A DNA stretch of 64,000 bases from Citricoccus sp. CH26A (lineage in GTDB: Bacteria; Actinomycetota; Actinomycetes; Actinomycetales; Micrococcaceae): contig NZ_AFXQ01000004.1 in assembly GCF_000224415.1 (NCBI RefSeq), positions 165,494 through 229,493 on the forward strand, read 5' to 3'. A program made the translations under genes and the position numbers. Below the pieces are notes generated by a model. That model was not told the DNA's origin. It made no database searches and saw nothing but the letters and a program-made list of their open reading frames with translations. This document shows positions 42,630-52,352 of this stretch, one piece after another; position 1 is the first letter of the stretch, and every line of letters begins with the position of its first letter.

Positions 42630-44351
42630 ATGCGCCGGTGGAGCATCGCCCGGCGGCTCGCCGTGGCCCAGCTGGCGGGGCTGGTCGTCATCGCGGTCCT
42701 CGCGATCGGCGTGAGCTACCTGCAGACCCGGCAGACCTTCTACGCCCTGGAGCGTGAGCACGTGGTGGCCACCGCACAGCTGATCGCGGACGAGAGCACG
42801 GTCCGTGAGGGCTTCGCCGCGGCGGACCCCTCGGCGGCCCTGCAGCCGTTGACCCGGGAGCTGCCCGGCCCGGCCGACGTGGACTGGGTGACGTTCTTCG
42901 GCACGGATGCCACGCGCGTGGCCCACCGGGACCCGGCCCTGCAGGGCACGCACTTCCCCGGGGACCTCTCGCAGGTCCGGGCCGGAAGGGTCAGCGTGGA
43001 CACCGTCGCGACGGGCCCGGCCGGCCTGTCGTTGCGCGCACTGGCCCCGGTCCTGTCCGCGGACGACGAGACGGTCATCGGGGTGGTCGGCGTCGGCCAG
43101 CGTGTCCCGGAACTGGACATCGCCGTGTCCGCCCAGATTCCCCGGATCCTCGTGGTCACCGGGGTGCTGGCCGCGCTGGCGCTGTCCGGAGCGGCGGTCC
43201 TGGGCCGCTACATCTCCCGGACCACCCACGGGCTGGGTCCCGAGGAGCTGGCCGCACGCTTCGCGGTGCTGGACACGGCACTGCACAACGTCTCGGAGGG
43301 CATGGTCCTGATCTCGCCGACGAGGCACCTGACGCTGTACAACGACCGCGCCGCCGAGTTGCTGGACCTGCCCCCGTCCCAGGAGACCGGGGTGATCGGC
43401 GATCGACCGCCGCACGTGAGGGACCTCGGCCTGCCCGCGCCGCTCGCCGATCTGCTGGGTGCGGGACGGCAGGCCCGGGACGAGCTCTATGCCGTGGGCG
43501 AGCGGATCCTCGTGGTGAACCAGCGACCCGCCCGCCCGGGGACCACGCCGACGGCACGGCCCTGGACCCGGTCGCGGCGCCGGTCGTCCGAGGTGCCGGC
43601 TGCGGGCCCGGGGACGGTGGTCACGCTGTACGACCGCACCGAGGTCCAGGAGATGAACCGGGAGCTGGAGACCACCCGGTCCCTTACCGACGCCCTGCGC
43701 TCGCAGACCCACGAGCACGCCAACCGGTTGCACACCCTCTACTCCCTGCTCGAGCTGGGCCGCCCGGAGCAGGCCCGCGAGTTGATCGAGGAGTCCCTGG
43801 ACGCCCGGGGCACCGGCGCGGGCCTCGCCACGACCGCCGAGGCCGAGCCCGCGCTGGACGCGCTGATGATCGCCAAGGCCTCCCAGGCCCGCGAGCGCGG
43901 GGTCACGATGGACCACCGCAACGAGGTCGACTCCCCCACCGGCGTCCCGGCCCAGGACCTGGTCACCCTCATGGGCAACCTGCTGGACAACGCCATCGAC
44001 GCCGCGGCCGACCCGGCCCGGGACCCGGCGGACCGGTGGGTGGACGCCGAGGCGCGCCTCGAGGGGCGCTGGCTGGTCCTCCAGGTGGCCGACGGTGGAC
44101 CGGGGCCCTCCGCGGAGGACCGTGAGCGGATCTTCGAGCTGGGCTGGTCCACCAAGCCGGCCGGGCCCGCCGGCCGCGGGGTGGGACTGGCCCTGGTCCG
44201 CCAGACGGCCCGACGGCTGGGCGGGACGGTGGACCTGGCCCAGGACTCCGGGACCGTGTTCACCGTCGAGCTGCCCCTGGGGGCCCCGTATCTCGGCCTC
44301 CCGGCCCCGGGGAACGCAGGGCACCCGGAGAGGATCGACGGCCATGCGTGA
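42630..44351 (+). CDS. Sensor histidine kinase, CitA/DcuS/DctS type
   Basis: 573 residues. Two membrane helices (about 11-30 and 171-193) enclose an extracytoplasmic sensor domain; then a PAS domain (about 209-340), a dimerisation region with QTHEHANRLHTLYSLLELG (His361 or His363 phosphorylated), and an ATPase domain with LMGNLLDNAIDAA and GRGVGLALV. This layout is that of kinases sensing citrate or C4-dicarboxylates. ATG 42630 has GGGAGG at good spacing. It overlaps the response regulator by 8 bases. Likely induces the divergent dctA. Confidence 0.92.
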   Translation: MRRWSIARRLAVAQLAGLVVIAVLAIGVSYLQTRQTFYALEREHVVATAQLIADESTVREGFAAADPSAALQPLTRELPGPADVDWVTFFGTDATRVAHRDPALQGTHFPGDLSQVRAGRVSVDTVATGPAGLSLRALAPVLSADDETVIGVVGVGQRVPELDIAVSAQIPRILVVTGVLAALALSGAAVLGRYISRTTHGLGPEELAARFAVLDTALHNVSEGMVLISPTRHLTLYNDRAAELLDLPPSQETGVIGDRPPHVRDLGLPAPLADLLGAGRQARDELYAVGERILVVNQRPARPGTTPTARPWTRSRRRSSEVPAAGPGTVVTLYDRTEVQEMNRELETTRSLTDALRSQTHEHANRLHTLYSLLELGRPEQARELIEESLDARGTGAGLATTAEAEPALDALMIAKASQARERGVTMDHRNEVDSPTGVPAQDLVTLMGNLLDNAIDAAADPARDPADRWVDAEARLEGRWLVLQVADGGPGPSAEDRERIFELGWSTKPAGPAGRGVGLALVRQTARRLGGTVDLAQDSGTVFTVELPLGAPYLGLPAPGNAGHPERIDGHA

Positions 44352-45057
44352 CTACCGGGTGCTGGTCCTCGAGGACGAGCAGGTCACGGCGGACACCTAC
44401 GTGGAGTACCTGGCCCGCACCGGCGGCTTCGAGGTGGTCCATGTCTCGCCCACCGCCCGGGACGCGCTGGGCTTCCTGGCCGAGCAGATGCGCCGGAGCG
44501 GCTCCTTCGGCATCGACGTGGTCCTGCTGGACATGAACCTGCCGGACGGCCACGGGCTCGACGTGCTGCGGCAGATGCGCTCGGCCGGCTTCACCGGCGG
44601 GGTGCTGGCACTGACCGCCTCGACGGAACTGCGCACCATCCGCCGGGCCGTGGCCCTAGGCGTGGTGCAGTACCTGGTCAAGCCGTTCGGCTACCAGCAG
44701 TTCGCGGAGCGGATGCGCGCGTTCCGCGAACTGGCGGCCGAGTTCGCCGGCACCGGCACCGCACCGGGCCAGGACGTGGTGGACCGGGCCTTCCCGCGCT
44801 CCCGGCCCGCCGGTCCCCCGGAACTGCCCAAGGGGCTGACCGAGCCGACCCTGGACACCGTCGTCGCGCTGCTGCGGGGCGCCGCCGCGGGTGCACTGAG
44901 CGCGGGTGAGGTGGGCCACGCCGTCGGGACGTCCCGGGTCACCGCGCGACGGTACCTGGAACACCTCTACCGGGTGGGGATGGTGGAACGGTCCCCGCGG
45001 TACGGCACGCCGGGCCGGCCGGAGAACGAGTACCGGTGGACGGGGCCGGCGGGCTGA
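44344..45057 (+). CDS. Response regulator, CitB/DcuR type
   Basis: 237 residues. Receiver domain with Asp63 (VVLLDMNLPDGHG) and YLVKPF, a linker, and a C-terminal winged-helix segment (GEVGHAVGTSRVTARRYLEHL) ending in a short basic tail. Pairs with the preceding kinase through overlapping genes. Expected to activate dctA. The gene's end converges on the hydrolase gene 17 bases away. Confidence 0.92.
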   Translation: MRDYRVLVLEDEQVTADTYVEYLARTGGFEVVHVSPTARDALGFLAEQMRRSGSFGIDVVLLDMNLPDGHGLDVLRQMRSAGFTGGVLALTASTELRTIRRAVALGVVQYLVKPFGYQQFAERMRAFRELAAEFAGTGTAPGQDVVDRAFPRSRPAGPPELPKGLTEPTLDTVVALLRGAAAGALSAGEVGHAVGTSRVTARRYLEHLYRVGMVERSPRYGTPGRPENEYRWTGPAG

Positions 45058-45073
45058 GCCTGCCCCGGTCCGC

Positions 45074-45766
45074 TCACCCGGCGGCGTCCGCGATCAGCCC
45101 GGCCAGTTCCCGGGGCCGGGACCACATCGGCCAGTGCCCGGTCGGCAGGTCCACGTAGCGCAGGTTGCGGTAGTCCGGCAGGGCGGCCAGGAAGGGGACG
45201 CCCTGACCGGCGTAGGAACGGTACTCCTCGCCGCTGTACTCCGTGCAGACCACGGTGGAGGCCACGTCGTGGCGCCGGTCGTCCGAGAGCCGGACCGCAG
45301 TGGTCAGCACGGTCGCCGCCTCCGGGACGGCGCGCTCGCGGAAGGTCGCCAATTGCCGGTCCGTCAGGTCGCGCATCGCCCCGCCCTCCTGTTCTTGCGC
45401 CCACGCGTCCTCCAAGCGGTACCACTCGGCGGTGAGACCGGGGTCCATGGCGTACCCGTCGGGCACCGGGGCGGTGTCGACCCACACGGCGTGGTCCACG
45501 AGTCCGGGATGCTGGTCGATCACCAGGGTCCCGGCGAGGGCCGCCCCGCTGTGCACCACGAGCACGCGGCGTCCGGCCGTGTGGTCCAGTGCCGCCAGGA
45601 TCGCGTCGGCCTGGTCCTGGGGTCCGTCGGCCCTGGTCCCGCGCCCGGGCAGGGTCGGGGTCGCCACCGCCAGGCCCCGGCCGTCCAGGTCCGCCCGCAC
45701 GTCGTCCCACGCCCAGCCGTCCAGCCAGAACCCCGGCACCAGCACGATCTGCGGCGGACTCGTCAT
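45074..45766 (-). CDS. Alpha/beta hydrolase
   Basis: 230 residues. Starts QIVLVPGFWLDGWAWDDV, nucleophile elbow VLVVHSGAALAGTLV (Ser in HSGAA), later catalytic Asp and His (VDLPTGHWPMWSRP). The fold is of the AB_hydrolase_6 group; substrate unknown. ATG 45766 has no clear ribosome site; upstream frame is not supported. It is 70 bases downstream of prpE on the same strand, so co-transcription is possible but it is not a known methylcitrate-cycle gene. Confidence 0.82.
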   Translation of the reverse strand: MTSPPQIVLVPGFWLDGWAWDDVRADLDGRGLAVATPTLPGRGTRADGPQDQADAILAALDHTAGRRVLVVHSGAALAGTLVIDQHPGLVDHAVWVDTAPVPDGYAMDPGLTAEWYRLEDAWAQEQEGGAMRDLTDRQLATFRERAVPEAATVLTTAVRLSDDRRHDVASTVVCTEYSGEEYRSYAGQGVPFLAALPDYRNLRYVDLPTGHWPMWSRPRELAGLIADAAG

Positions 45767-45836
45767 GGGCGCAGTCTGGCACGGCCCCGCCCCCGGCGCC
45801 ACGGTAGGGGGACCGTGCGGACTCCGGGCGTCCCGG

Positions 45837-47773
45837 TCAGGCGCGCAGCTGGTCCGCGATCCGGTCCAGCACGGAACGGTCCTCGATCGTGGAGGGCACC
45901 ACGTAGTCCTCACCGTCCGCGATCTGGCGCATCGTCTTGCGCAGGATCTTGCCGGATCGGGTCTTCGGCAGGGCCTCCACGACGGTGACCTGGCGGAAGT
46001 CGGCGACCGCGCCGATGGTCCCCCGCACCGTGGACCGCAGCTCCGCCAGCAGCTCCTCGGGGTCCTCGGGCACCTCGACCCCGGACTTCAGCACCACGTA
46101 TCCCGCGGCCCGCTGGCCCTTGAGCGGGTCGGCCAGGCCGATCACCGCGCACTCGGCCACCGCCGGATGGGCGGCGAGCGCCTGCTCCAGCGCACCCGTG
46201 GACAGCCGGTGACCGGCCACGTTGATGACGTCGTCGGTGCGGCCCATCACGAACAGGTAGCCGTCCTCGTCGATGAGACCGGAGTCCCCCGTGGCGTAGT
46301 ACCCGGGGAAGGCGCCGAGATAGGAGTCGATGAAGCGCTGGTCGTTGCCCCACAGGGTGACCAGCGTGCCCGGGGGCAGCGGCAGGCGCAGGCAGATGTT
46401 GCCCTCGATCCCGGCCGGCACCGGTTCGCCCGCACCGTCCAGGACCTCCACGGCGTATCCCGGTGAGGGCCGGGTGCAGGAACCGATCTTCACGGGCAGT
46501 TCCTGCAGTCCGACCGGGTTCGCCCCGATCGGCCACCCGGTCTCGGTCTGCCACCAGTTATCGATGACCGGGATCCCCAGCAGGTCCCCGATCCAGCGCT
46601 GGGTCTCCGGGTCCAGCCGCTCCCCGGCGGCGAACAGGACCTTCAGCCCCGACAGGTCGTGGTCGGCGGCCAGTGTTCCCTCGGGGTCCACCTTGCGGAT
46701 GGCGCGCAGCGCGGTGGGGCGGTGAACAGCGAGCGCACGCCGTGCTGCGCGGCCACCCGCCAGAAGGCCCCCGCGTCCGGGGTGCCCACCGGCTTGCCCT
46801 CGTAGAGCACTGAGGTGGCCCCCACGAGCAGGGGCGCGTAGACGATGTAGGAGTGCCCGACGACCCAGCCGACGTCGGAGGCGGTGAACATCACCTGGCC
46901 GGGGCCGACGTCGTAGATGTTGGCCATGGTCCAGGCCAGGGCGACCGCGTGCCCGCCGTGGTCCCGCACCACGCCCTTCGGCGAACCGGTGGTGCCCGAG
47001 GTGTACAGGACGTACAGCGGGTCCGTGGCGGCGACCTCCACCGGCCCGGCCGGCAGCGCGGTGGACACCGCCTCGTCCCAGTCCACCCAGCGGGTCCCCG
47101 CGGTCCCGGACGCGACGTCGGCAGGGTCCGTGGCGAATCCGTCCCGGCGCCGCGCGACGACGGCGTCCACCCGGTGGCCGGCCAGGGACAGGGCCTCGGC
47201 GACGGCCGGCAGGTACTCGACCCTGCGGCTGGGCTCGATGCCGCCGGAGGAGGTGACGATGACCTTGGGACGAGCGTCGTCGATGCGGGTGGCCAGTTCC
47301 CTCGGCGCGAAACCGCCGAACACCACGGAGTGCACCGCTCCGAGCCGGGCGCACGCCAGCATGGCGACCGGGGCCTCGGGCGTCATCGGCAGGTAGATCA
47401 CCACCCGGTCCCCCCGGCCGACGCCCAGTTCCCGCAACACACCGGCGAAGGTGGCCACCCGGTCCGTGAGCTCGGCGTAGCTGATGTGCTCCACGGTGCC
47501 GAGCACCGCGGAATCGTAGATGATGGCGGTCCGGTCCCCGTGACCGGCGGCGACGTGCCGGTCCAGGCAGTTCGCCGCGGTGTTGAGGGTGCCGTCCGGG
47601 AACCATCGGTACATCGGGGCCGCGGCACCGTCCAGCGCCCGGGTGGGTGGACGGGACCAGTCGATGGCGCGGGCGGCCTCGAGCCAGAAGCCCTCCGGAT
47701 CGTCGATGGATCGCCGGTAGACCTCGGCGTAGTCGTGGTCCGGCCCGGTGGTGGCGTGCGCTGCGGGGGTCAT
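45837..47773 (-). pseudogene. prpE: Propionyl-CoA synthetase prpE, with a 1-base frameshift
   Basis: AMP-forming acyl-CoA synthetase that would make propionyl-CoA for the methylcitrate cycle. The first part (to LFTAP) has YTSGTTGSPKGVVRD, and the rest continues in another frame at TALRAIRKVDPEGT with WWQTETGWPIGAN, KTRSGKILRKTMRQ. One base is missing in the GGGG run at 46716-46719 (CCCC on the coding strand); with five bases the frame is restored and the protein is 645 residues, normal for the family. Either real inactivation or a sequencing error in a homopolymer. The start ATG lies 6 bases after a TATCTT box. Divergent from the GntR/prpDBC genes. Confidence 0.85.
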
Positions 47774-47779
47774 GGGCAC

Positions 47780-47785
47780 AAGATA
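47780..47785 (-). promoter_or_regulatory. Candidate -10 box of leaderless prpE
   Basis: TATCTT on the minus strand, 6 bases (GTGCCC) before the prpE ATG. TAGACG about 18 bases upstream is a possible -35. The same TATC-T arrangement is seen at the NAD kinase gene. Confidence 0.4.
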
Positions 47786-47815
47786 TGGCCCGGGTCACCC
47801 TCCCGTCTAGTATCT

Positions 47816-47886
47816 GTATACGCAGAGTTCCAGATTCGGTGAAGTTTCGGGTGAGCATCCCCTGTCTGGGCTTCTTGTGTATACAC
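47816..47886. promoter_or_regulatory. Two GTATAC palindromes in the prpE/GntR divergent region
   Basis: GTATAC occurs at 47816-47821, and the 10-base palindrome GTGTATACAC at 47877-47886; the centres are 63 bases apart, close to six helical turns. The second lies 7 bases before the GntR start and overlaps its candidate -10 box (TACACT, 47882-47887). GTATAC-centred palindromes are typical of FCD-type GntR regulators, so they are likely operators. Confidence 0.5.
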
Positions 47887-47893
47887 TGGCCCT

Positions 47894-48610
47894 GTGCGAG
47901 CCAGTGAACGTGCATACCAGGCCCTGCGGCAGGACATCATCGATGGACACCTGCCGCCCGGGGCCGTGCTCGGCGAGGTGGAACAGTCCGAACGCCTCGG
48001 GCTCTCCCGCACGCCCCTGCGCGAGGCCATCGGACGACTGGTGGCCGAGGGGCTGGCAGAGCCCTCCACCGGCCGCGGTGTCGTCGTCACGAAGGTCTCG
48101 CTCGCGGAGGCCGGCCTGCTCTTCGACCTCAGGACGGCGCTCGAGGGACTGGCCGCCCGACGCGCGGCCGAACATGCCGACGCCGCGCTCTTCGTGGACC
48201 TGGCCGATCGCTTCGAGGCGGCGACGGAACCGTTGCGCGGCGGCGCCGACCCCACGGAGTACTACGCCCTCACCGAGGAACTCGATGCCGCCGTCGACGA
48301 CGCCTGCGCCAACCCCTACCTGGCGCAGCACCTGCGCGGCCTGCGGGTGCACCTGACGCGCCTGCGCAGGTTCTCCCGCAAGGACCCCGCGCGGCTGGCC
48401 GCCTCCGCCACGGAGCACGCCGCGATCGCCCACGCCCTGGCCGCGCGCAACCCGGAACTGGCCGCGGCCACCACCACCATGCACCTGCAGCACGCACTCG
48501 CCCACCTGCAGTCACACCAGGAGGGCGCCGGACCGGCGCCCACGGAGCCCCGACCCGGCACCCGGCCGGGACACGAGACCCATCACGACCATGACACCGT
48601 CACGACCTGA
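47894..48610 (+). CDS. GntR-family regulator (FCD type) of the prp genes
   Basis: 238 residues. Winged helix: ASERAYQALRQDIIDGHLPP, then EQSERLGLSRTPLREAIGRL; C-terminal FCD ligand domain (FDLRTALEGLAARRAAEHAD, with His residues for metal binding). The GTG is 6 bases after TACACT, so probably leaderless. It precedes prpD by 12 bases and is divergent from prpE; it is expected to sense a propionate-pathway metabolite such as 2-methylcitrate. A His-rich tail of about 15 residues ends the chain. Confidence 0.9.
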   Translation: MRASERAYQALRQDIIDGHLPPGAVLGEVEQSERLGLSRTPLREAIGRLVAEGLAEPSTGRGVVVTKVSLAEAGLLFDLRTALEGLAARRAAEHADAALFVDLADRFEAATEPLRGGADPTEYYALTEELDAAVDDACANPYLAQHLRGLRVHLTRLRRFSRKDPARLAASATEHAAIAHALAARNPELAAATTTMHLQHALAHLQSHQEGAGPAPTEPRPGTRPGHETHHDHDTVTT

Positions 48611-48622
48611 GGAGAGAACACC

Positions 48623-50140
48623 ATGATCAACCACGACGTCCGCGTCTACCGTTCCGAGGAGAACCTGGACCGCAAGGACCAGCTGGCCTGGAAGATGGCC
48701 GAGGTCGCCACCGACCCGGTCGGCATCGACCCCGAGGTCGAGGAGATGGTCATCAACCGGATCATCGACAACGCCTCCGTGGCGATCGCGTCCCTGAACC
48801 GCGGTCCGATCGTCGCGGCCCGGGCCCAGGCCCTGACCCACGCACCCTCCACCGGGGGCACCGGCGCCTCCGTCTTCGGCATCACCGAGAAGGTCTCCCC
48901 CGAGTGGGCGGCCTGGGCCAACGGCGTGGCCGTGCGCGAACTGGACTACCACGACACCTTCCTGGCCGCCGAGTACTCCCACCCCGGTGACAACATCCCC
49001 GCCATCCTGGCCGTGGCCCAGCACCGCGGGTCCACCGGTGCGGACCTGATCCGTGGCATCGCCACCGGGTATGAACTGCAGGTGGACCTCGTCAAGGCGA
49101 TCTGCCTGCACAAGCACAAGATCGACCACGTCGCCCACCTCGGCCCCTCCGCCGCCGCCGGCATCGGCACCCTGCTCGGCCTCGACACGGAGACGATCTT
49201 CCAGGCCATCGGCCAGGGCCTGCACACCACCACCGCCACCCGGCAGTCCCGCAAGGGCGAGATCTCCACCTGGAAGGCCCACGCCCCGGCCTTCGCCGCC
49301 AAGATGGCCGTGGAGGCGGCCGACCGCGCGATGCGCGGCCAGACCTCCCCCGTGCCGATCTACGAGGGCGAGGACGGCGTCATCGCCTGGCTGCTGGACG
49401 GCCCGGACGCCCGGTACTCGGTGCCCCTGCCGGCCCCGGGTGAGGCCAAGCGCGCCATCCTGGACACCTACACCAAGGAGCACTCCGCGGAGTACCAGGC
49501 CCAGGCCTGGATCGACCTGGCCCGCAAGCTGCACGGTGAGCACCCGGAGGCCACCGACCCGGACAACGTGGACTCGGTGCTGATCAAGACCTCCCACCAC
49601 ACCCACTACGTCATCGGCTCCGGGGCCAACGACCCCCAGAAGTACGATCCGCAGGCCTCGCGGGAGACCCTGGACCACTCCATCCCCTACATCTTCACCG
49701 TGGCCCTGCAGGACGGCTCCTGGCACCACGTGGACTCCTACGCCCCCGAGCGGGCCGCGCGCCCGGACACCGTCCAGCTGTGGCACAAGGTCACCACCGA
49801 GGAGGACCCGGAGTGGACGCGCCGCTACCACTCCCTGGACCTCAACGAGAAGGCCTTCGGCGGCGCGGTGGAGATCACCCTGACCGACGGCACCGTCATC
49901 CGCGACGAGATCGCCGTGGCCGACGCCCACCCGCTGGGTGCCCGCCCGTTCGGCCGGGAACAGTACATCGCCAAGTTCCGCACCCTGGCTGAGGGACTGG
50001 TGGCCCCCGAGGAGATCGAGCGCTTCCTCGACGCCGCCCAGCGCACCGCCTCCCTGGGCGCCGGGGAGCTGGACCAGCTCAACATCACCGCCGCCGAGGG
50101 TGTCATCGACCTGGCCGCCGCACCGGAGGGACTGTTCTGA
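48623..50140 (+). CDS. prpD: 2-methylcitrate dehydratase PrpD
   Basis: 505 residues of the MmgE/PrpD family; dehydrates 2-methylcitrate to 2-methyl-cis-aconitate, one step of propionyl-CoA oxidation. Features: [39 protein letters not shown] and [26 protein letters not shown] upstream of the ATG. Its TGA overlaps the next ATG by a single base, so it is coupled to prpB. Confidence 0.95.
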   Translation: MINHDVRVYRSEENLDRKDQLAWKMAEVATDPVGIDPEVEEMVINRIIDNASVAIASLNRGPIVAARAQALTHAPSTGGTGASVFGITEKVSPEWAAWANGVAVRELDYHDTFLAAEYSHPGDNIPAILAVAQHRGSTGADLIRGIATGYELQVDLVKAICLHKHKIDHVAHLGPSAAAGIGTLLGLDTETIFQAIGQGLHTTTATRQSRKGEISTWKAHAPAFAAKMAVEAADRAMRGQTSPVPIYEGEDGVIAWLLDGPDARYSVPLPAPGEAKRAILDTYTKEHSAEYQAQAWIDLARKLHGEHPEATDPDNVDSVLIKTSHHTHYVIGSGANDPQKYDPQASRETLDHSIPYIFTVALQDGSWHHVDSYAPERAARPDTVQLWHKVTTEEDPEWTRRYHSLDLNEKAFGGAVEITLTDGTVIRDEIAVADAHPLGARPFGREQYIAKFRTLAEGLVAPEEIERFLDAAQRTASLGAGELDQLNITAAEGVIDLAAAPEGLF

Positions 50141-51120
50141 TGCTGTACTCGACACTCACCGCCGAGCAGAAGCGGGTCCGGCTCTCGGAATTGCTGCAGC
50201 CCGGTGCCGCAGTGCAGTTCCCGGGCGCCTACACGCCGATCTCGGCCAGGCTGGTCGAGGAGCAGGGCTTCTCCGGGCTCTACATCTCCGGCGCCGTCCT
50301 GGCGAACGAGCTCGCGTTGCCGGACATCGGGTTGACCACCCTGACCGAGGTGGCCCAGCGTGCCGGGCAGATCGCCCGGGTCACGGACCTGCCGGCGATC
50401 GTGGACGCGGACACCGGGTTCGGCGAACCGATGAACGTGGCCCGGACCATCCAGGAACTCGAGAACGCCGGACTGGCCGGCTGCCACCTCGAGGACCAGG
50501 TCAACCCGAAGCGCTGCGGCCACCTGGACAACAAGGCCGTCGTCGACCTGTCCACCGCCACCCAGCGGGTGGCCGCGGCCGCGAGCGCCCGCCGCGACCC
50601 GAACTTCCTCATCATGGCCCGCACGGACGTCCGCGGGGTCGAGGGGGCCGGCGGCCTGCGCGCGGCCGTGGACCGGGCCAAGGCCCTGGTGGACGCCGGG
50701 GCGGACGCCATCTTCCCGGAGGCCATGAAGGACCTGTCCGAGTTCGAGGCCGTCTGCTCCGCCGTGGACGTGCCCGTGCTGGCCAACATGACCGAGTTCG
50801 GCAAGTCCGAGCTGTTCACCCGTGAACAGCTCGCCGGCGTGGGCGTGGCCCTGGTGATCTACCCGGTCACCCTCCTGCGCACCGCACTGGGTGCCATGGA
50901 ACGGGTCCTGTCCACCATCCGCACGGAGGGTACCCAGCAGGGCGCGGTCGGTGAGATGCTGACCAGGGCACGGTTGTACGAGCTCGTGGACTACGAGGGC
51001 TACAACGGCTTCGACTCGGGTGTGTTCAATTTCCAGGTGCCCGGGCTGGACACCGCCTCCTCCCCGGCCGCACCGACGCCGGCTGACCCGTCACGCGAAA
51101 GGACTCGAGATGATGACTGA
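50140..51120 (+). CDS. prpB: 2-methylisocitrate lyase PrpB
   Basis: 326 residues of the isocitrate lyase superfamily; splits 2-methylisocitrate to pyruvate and succinate. Catalytic segment HLEDQVNPKRCGH, metal site DADTGFGEP, and FIMARTDVRG-type segment (FLIMARTDVRGVEGAGG). Overlaps prpD by one base and prpC by 11, so translation is coupled across the operon. Confidence 0.95.
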   Translation: MLYSTLTAEQKRVRLSELLQPGAAVQFPGAYTPISARLVEEQGFSGLYISGAVLANELALPDIGLTTLTEVAQRAGQIARVTDLPAIVDADTGFGEPMNVARTIQELENAGLAGCHLEDQVNPKRCGHLDNKAVVDLSTATQRVAAAASARRDPNFLIMARTDVRGVEGAGGLRAAVDRAKALVDAGADAIFPEAMKDLSEFEAVCSAVDVPVLANMTEFGKSELFTREQLAGVGVALVIYPVTLLRTALGAMERVLSTIRTEGTQQGAVGEMLTRARLYELVDYEGYNGFDSGVFNFQVPGLDTASSPAAPTPADPSRERTRDDD

Positions 51121-52273
51121 GACCGAGATCGAGATCAAGAAGGGCCTGGCCGGGGTGGTGGCCGACTACACCGCCATCTCCAAGGTCAACCCGGACACCA
51201 ACTCCCTGCTCTACCGGGGCTACCCGGTCCAGGAGCTCGCCGCCTCACTGCCGTTCGAGGCCGTGGCCTACCTGCTGTGGAACGGGGAGCTGCCCACCGA
51301 CCGGCAGCTGGCCGACTTCACCGCCCACGAGCGGGCCCACCGCGCCCTGGACGAGCACGTCAAGGCGGCCCTGGACGCCCTGCCGGTCGACTGCCACCCG
51401 ATGGACTCCGTGCGTACGGCGGTCTCCATCCTGGGTGCCCAGCACCCGAAGGCTGAGGACTCCTCCCCGGAGGCCGAGCTGGAGAAGGCGACGACCCTGT
51501 TCGCCCAGCTGCCCGCCGTCGTCGCCTACGAGCAGCGCCGGCGCCACGCCGGCGGGCCGGCAGAGCCGGTGCCCGCGCGCGAGGACCTGGACTACTCGCA
51601 GAACTTCCTGTGGATGACCTTCGGCGAGGAGGCGGCCCCGGAGGTCGTCGACGCGTTCCGGATCTCCATGGTGCTGTACGCCGAGCACTCCTTCAACGCC
51701 TCGACGTTCACCGCCCGGGTCATCACCTCCACCCTGTCCGACCTGCACTCCGCGGTCACCGGCGCGATCGGCGCCCTCAAGGGCCCGCTGCACGGCGGCG
51801 CCAATGAGGCCGTGATGCACACCTTCGACGAGATCGGGATCCGTCCCGAGGAGTCCCAGGAGGAGGCCAAGGCCCGGGCCAAGGCCTGGATGGAGGATGC
51901 CCTGGCGAGCAAGAAGAAGGTCATGGGCTTCGGGCACCGCGTGTACAAGCACGGGGACTCCCGCGTGCCGACCATGAAGAAGGCCCTCGACGCGATGATC
52001 GAGCACTTCGGCCGGCACGAGATCCTCGGCCTGTACAACGGCCTGGAGCAGGCCATGGACGAGGCCAAGGCCATCAAGCCCAACCTCGACTACCCGGCCG
52101 GGCCCACCTATCACCTGATGGGATTCGACACCGAGCTGTTCACCCCGCTGTTCATCGCCGCCCGCGTCACCGGCTGGACCGCGCACATCATGGAGCAGCG
52201 TGCCGCCAACTCGCTGATCCGCCCGCTGTCCGCGTACAACGGACCCGACGAGCGTCACCTGCCCGGCGCCTGA
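51110..52273 (+). CDS. prpC: 2-methylcitrate synthase PrpC
   Basis: 387 residues of the citrate synthase family; condenses propionyl-CoA with oxaloacetate. Seen: GPLHGGANEAVMHTFDE, VMGFGHRVYKHGDSRVPTMK (catalytic His in GHRVYK) and the final AAARV-like IAARVTGWTAHIMEQRAANS. ATG 51110 has AAAGGA upstream. Citrate synthase itself is similar, but the prpDBC context makes the methylcitrate enzyme much more likely. A strong terminator follows. Confidence 0.93.
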   Translation: MMTETEIEIKKGLAGVVADYTAISKVNPDTNSLLYRGYPVQELAASLPFEAVAYLLWNGELPTDRQLADFTAHERAHRALDEHVKAALDALPVDCHPMDSVRTAVSILGAQHPKAEDSSPEAELEKATTLFAQLPAVVAYEQRRRHAGGPAEPVPAREDLDYSQNFLWMTFGEEAAPEVVDAFRISMVLYAEHSFNASTFTARVITSTLSDLHSAVTGAIGALKGPLHGGANEAVMHTFDEIGIRPEESQEEAKARAKAWMEDALASKKKVMGFGHRVYKHGDSRVPTMKKALDAMIEHFGRHEILGLYNGLEQAMDEAKAIKPNLDYPAGPTYHLMGFDTELFTPLFIAARVTGWTAHIMEQRAANSLIRPLSAYNGPDERHLPGA

Positions 52274-52295
52274 GGCACGGGCGCCGGACATCCGG

Positions 52296-52349
52296 CACGA
52301 CGACGGCCCGGTCGCCTTCCGCGCGGAAGGTGACCGGGCCGTCGTCGTG
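52296..52349. terminator. 25-base-pair hairpin after prpC
   Basis: Arms of 25 bases (52296-52320 and 52325-52349) pair throughout, with one G-T wobble and a GCGC loop. It ends the prpDBC transcript and also faces the 3' end of the lipoprotein gene on the other strand. Confidence 0.85.
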
Positions 52350-52352
52350 GTC

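Noticed and set aside
45800..45817. CACGGT-N6-ACCGTG between prpE and the hydrolase as an operator
   Set aside because: Short, in a GC-rich gap, and no regulator context.
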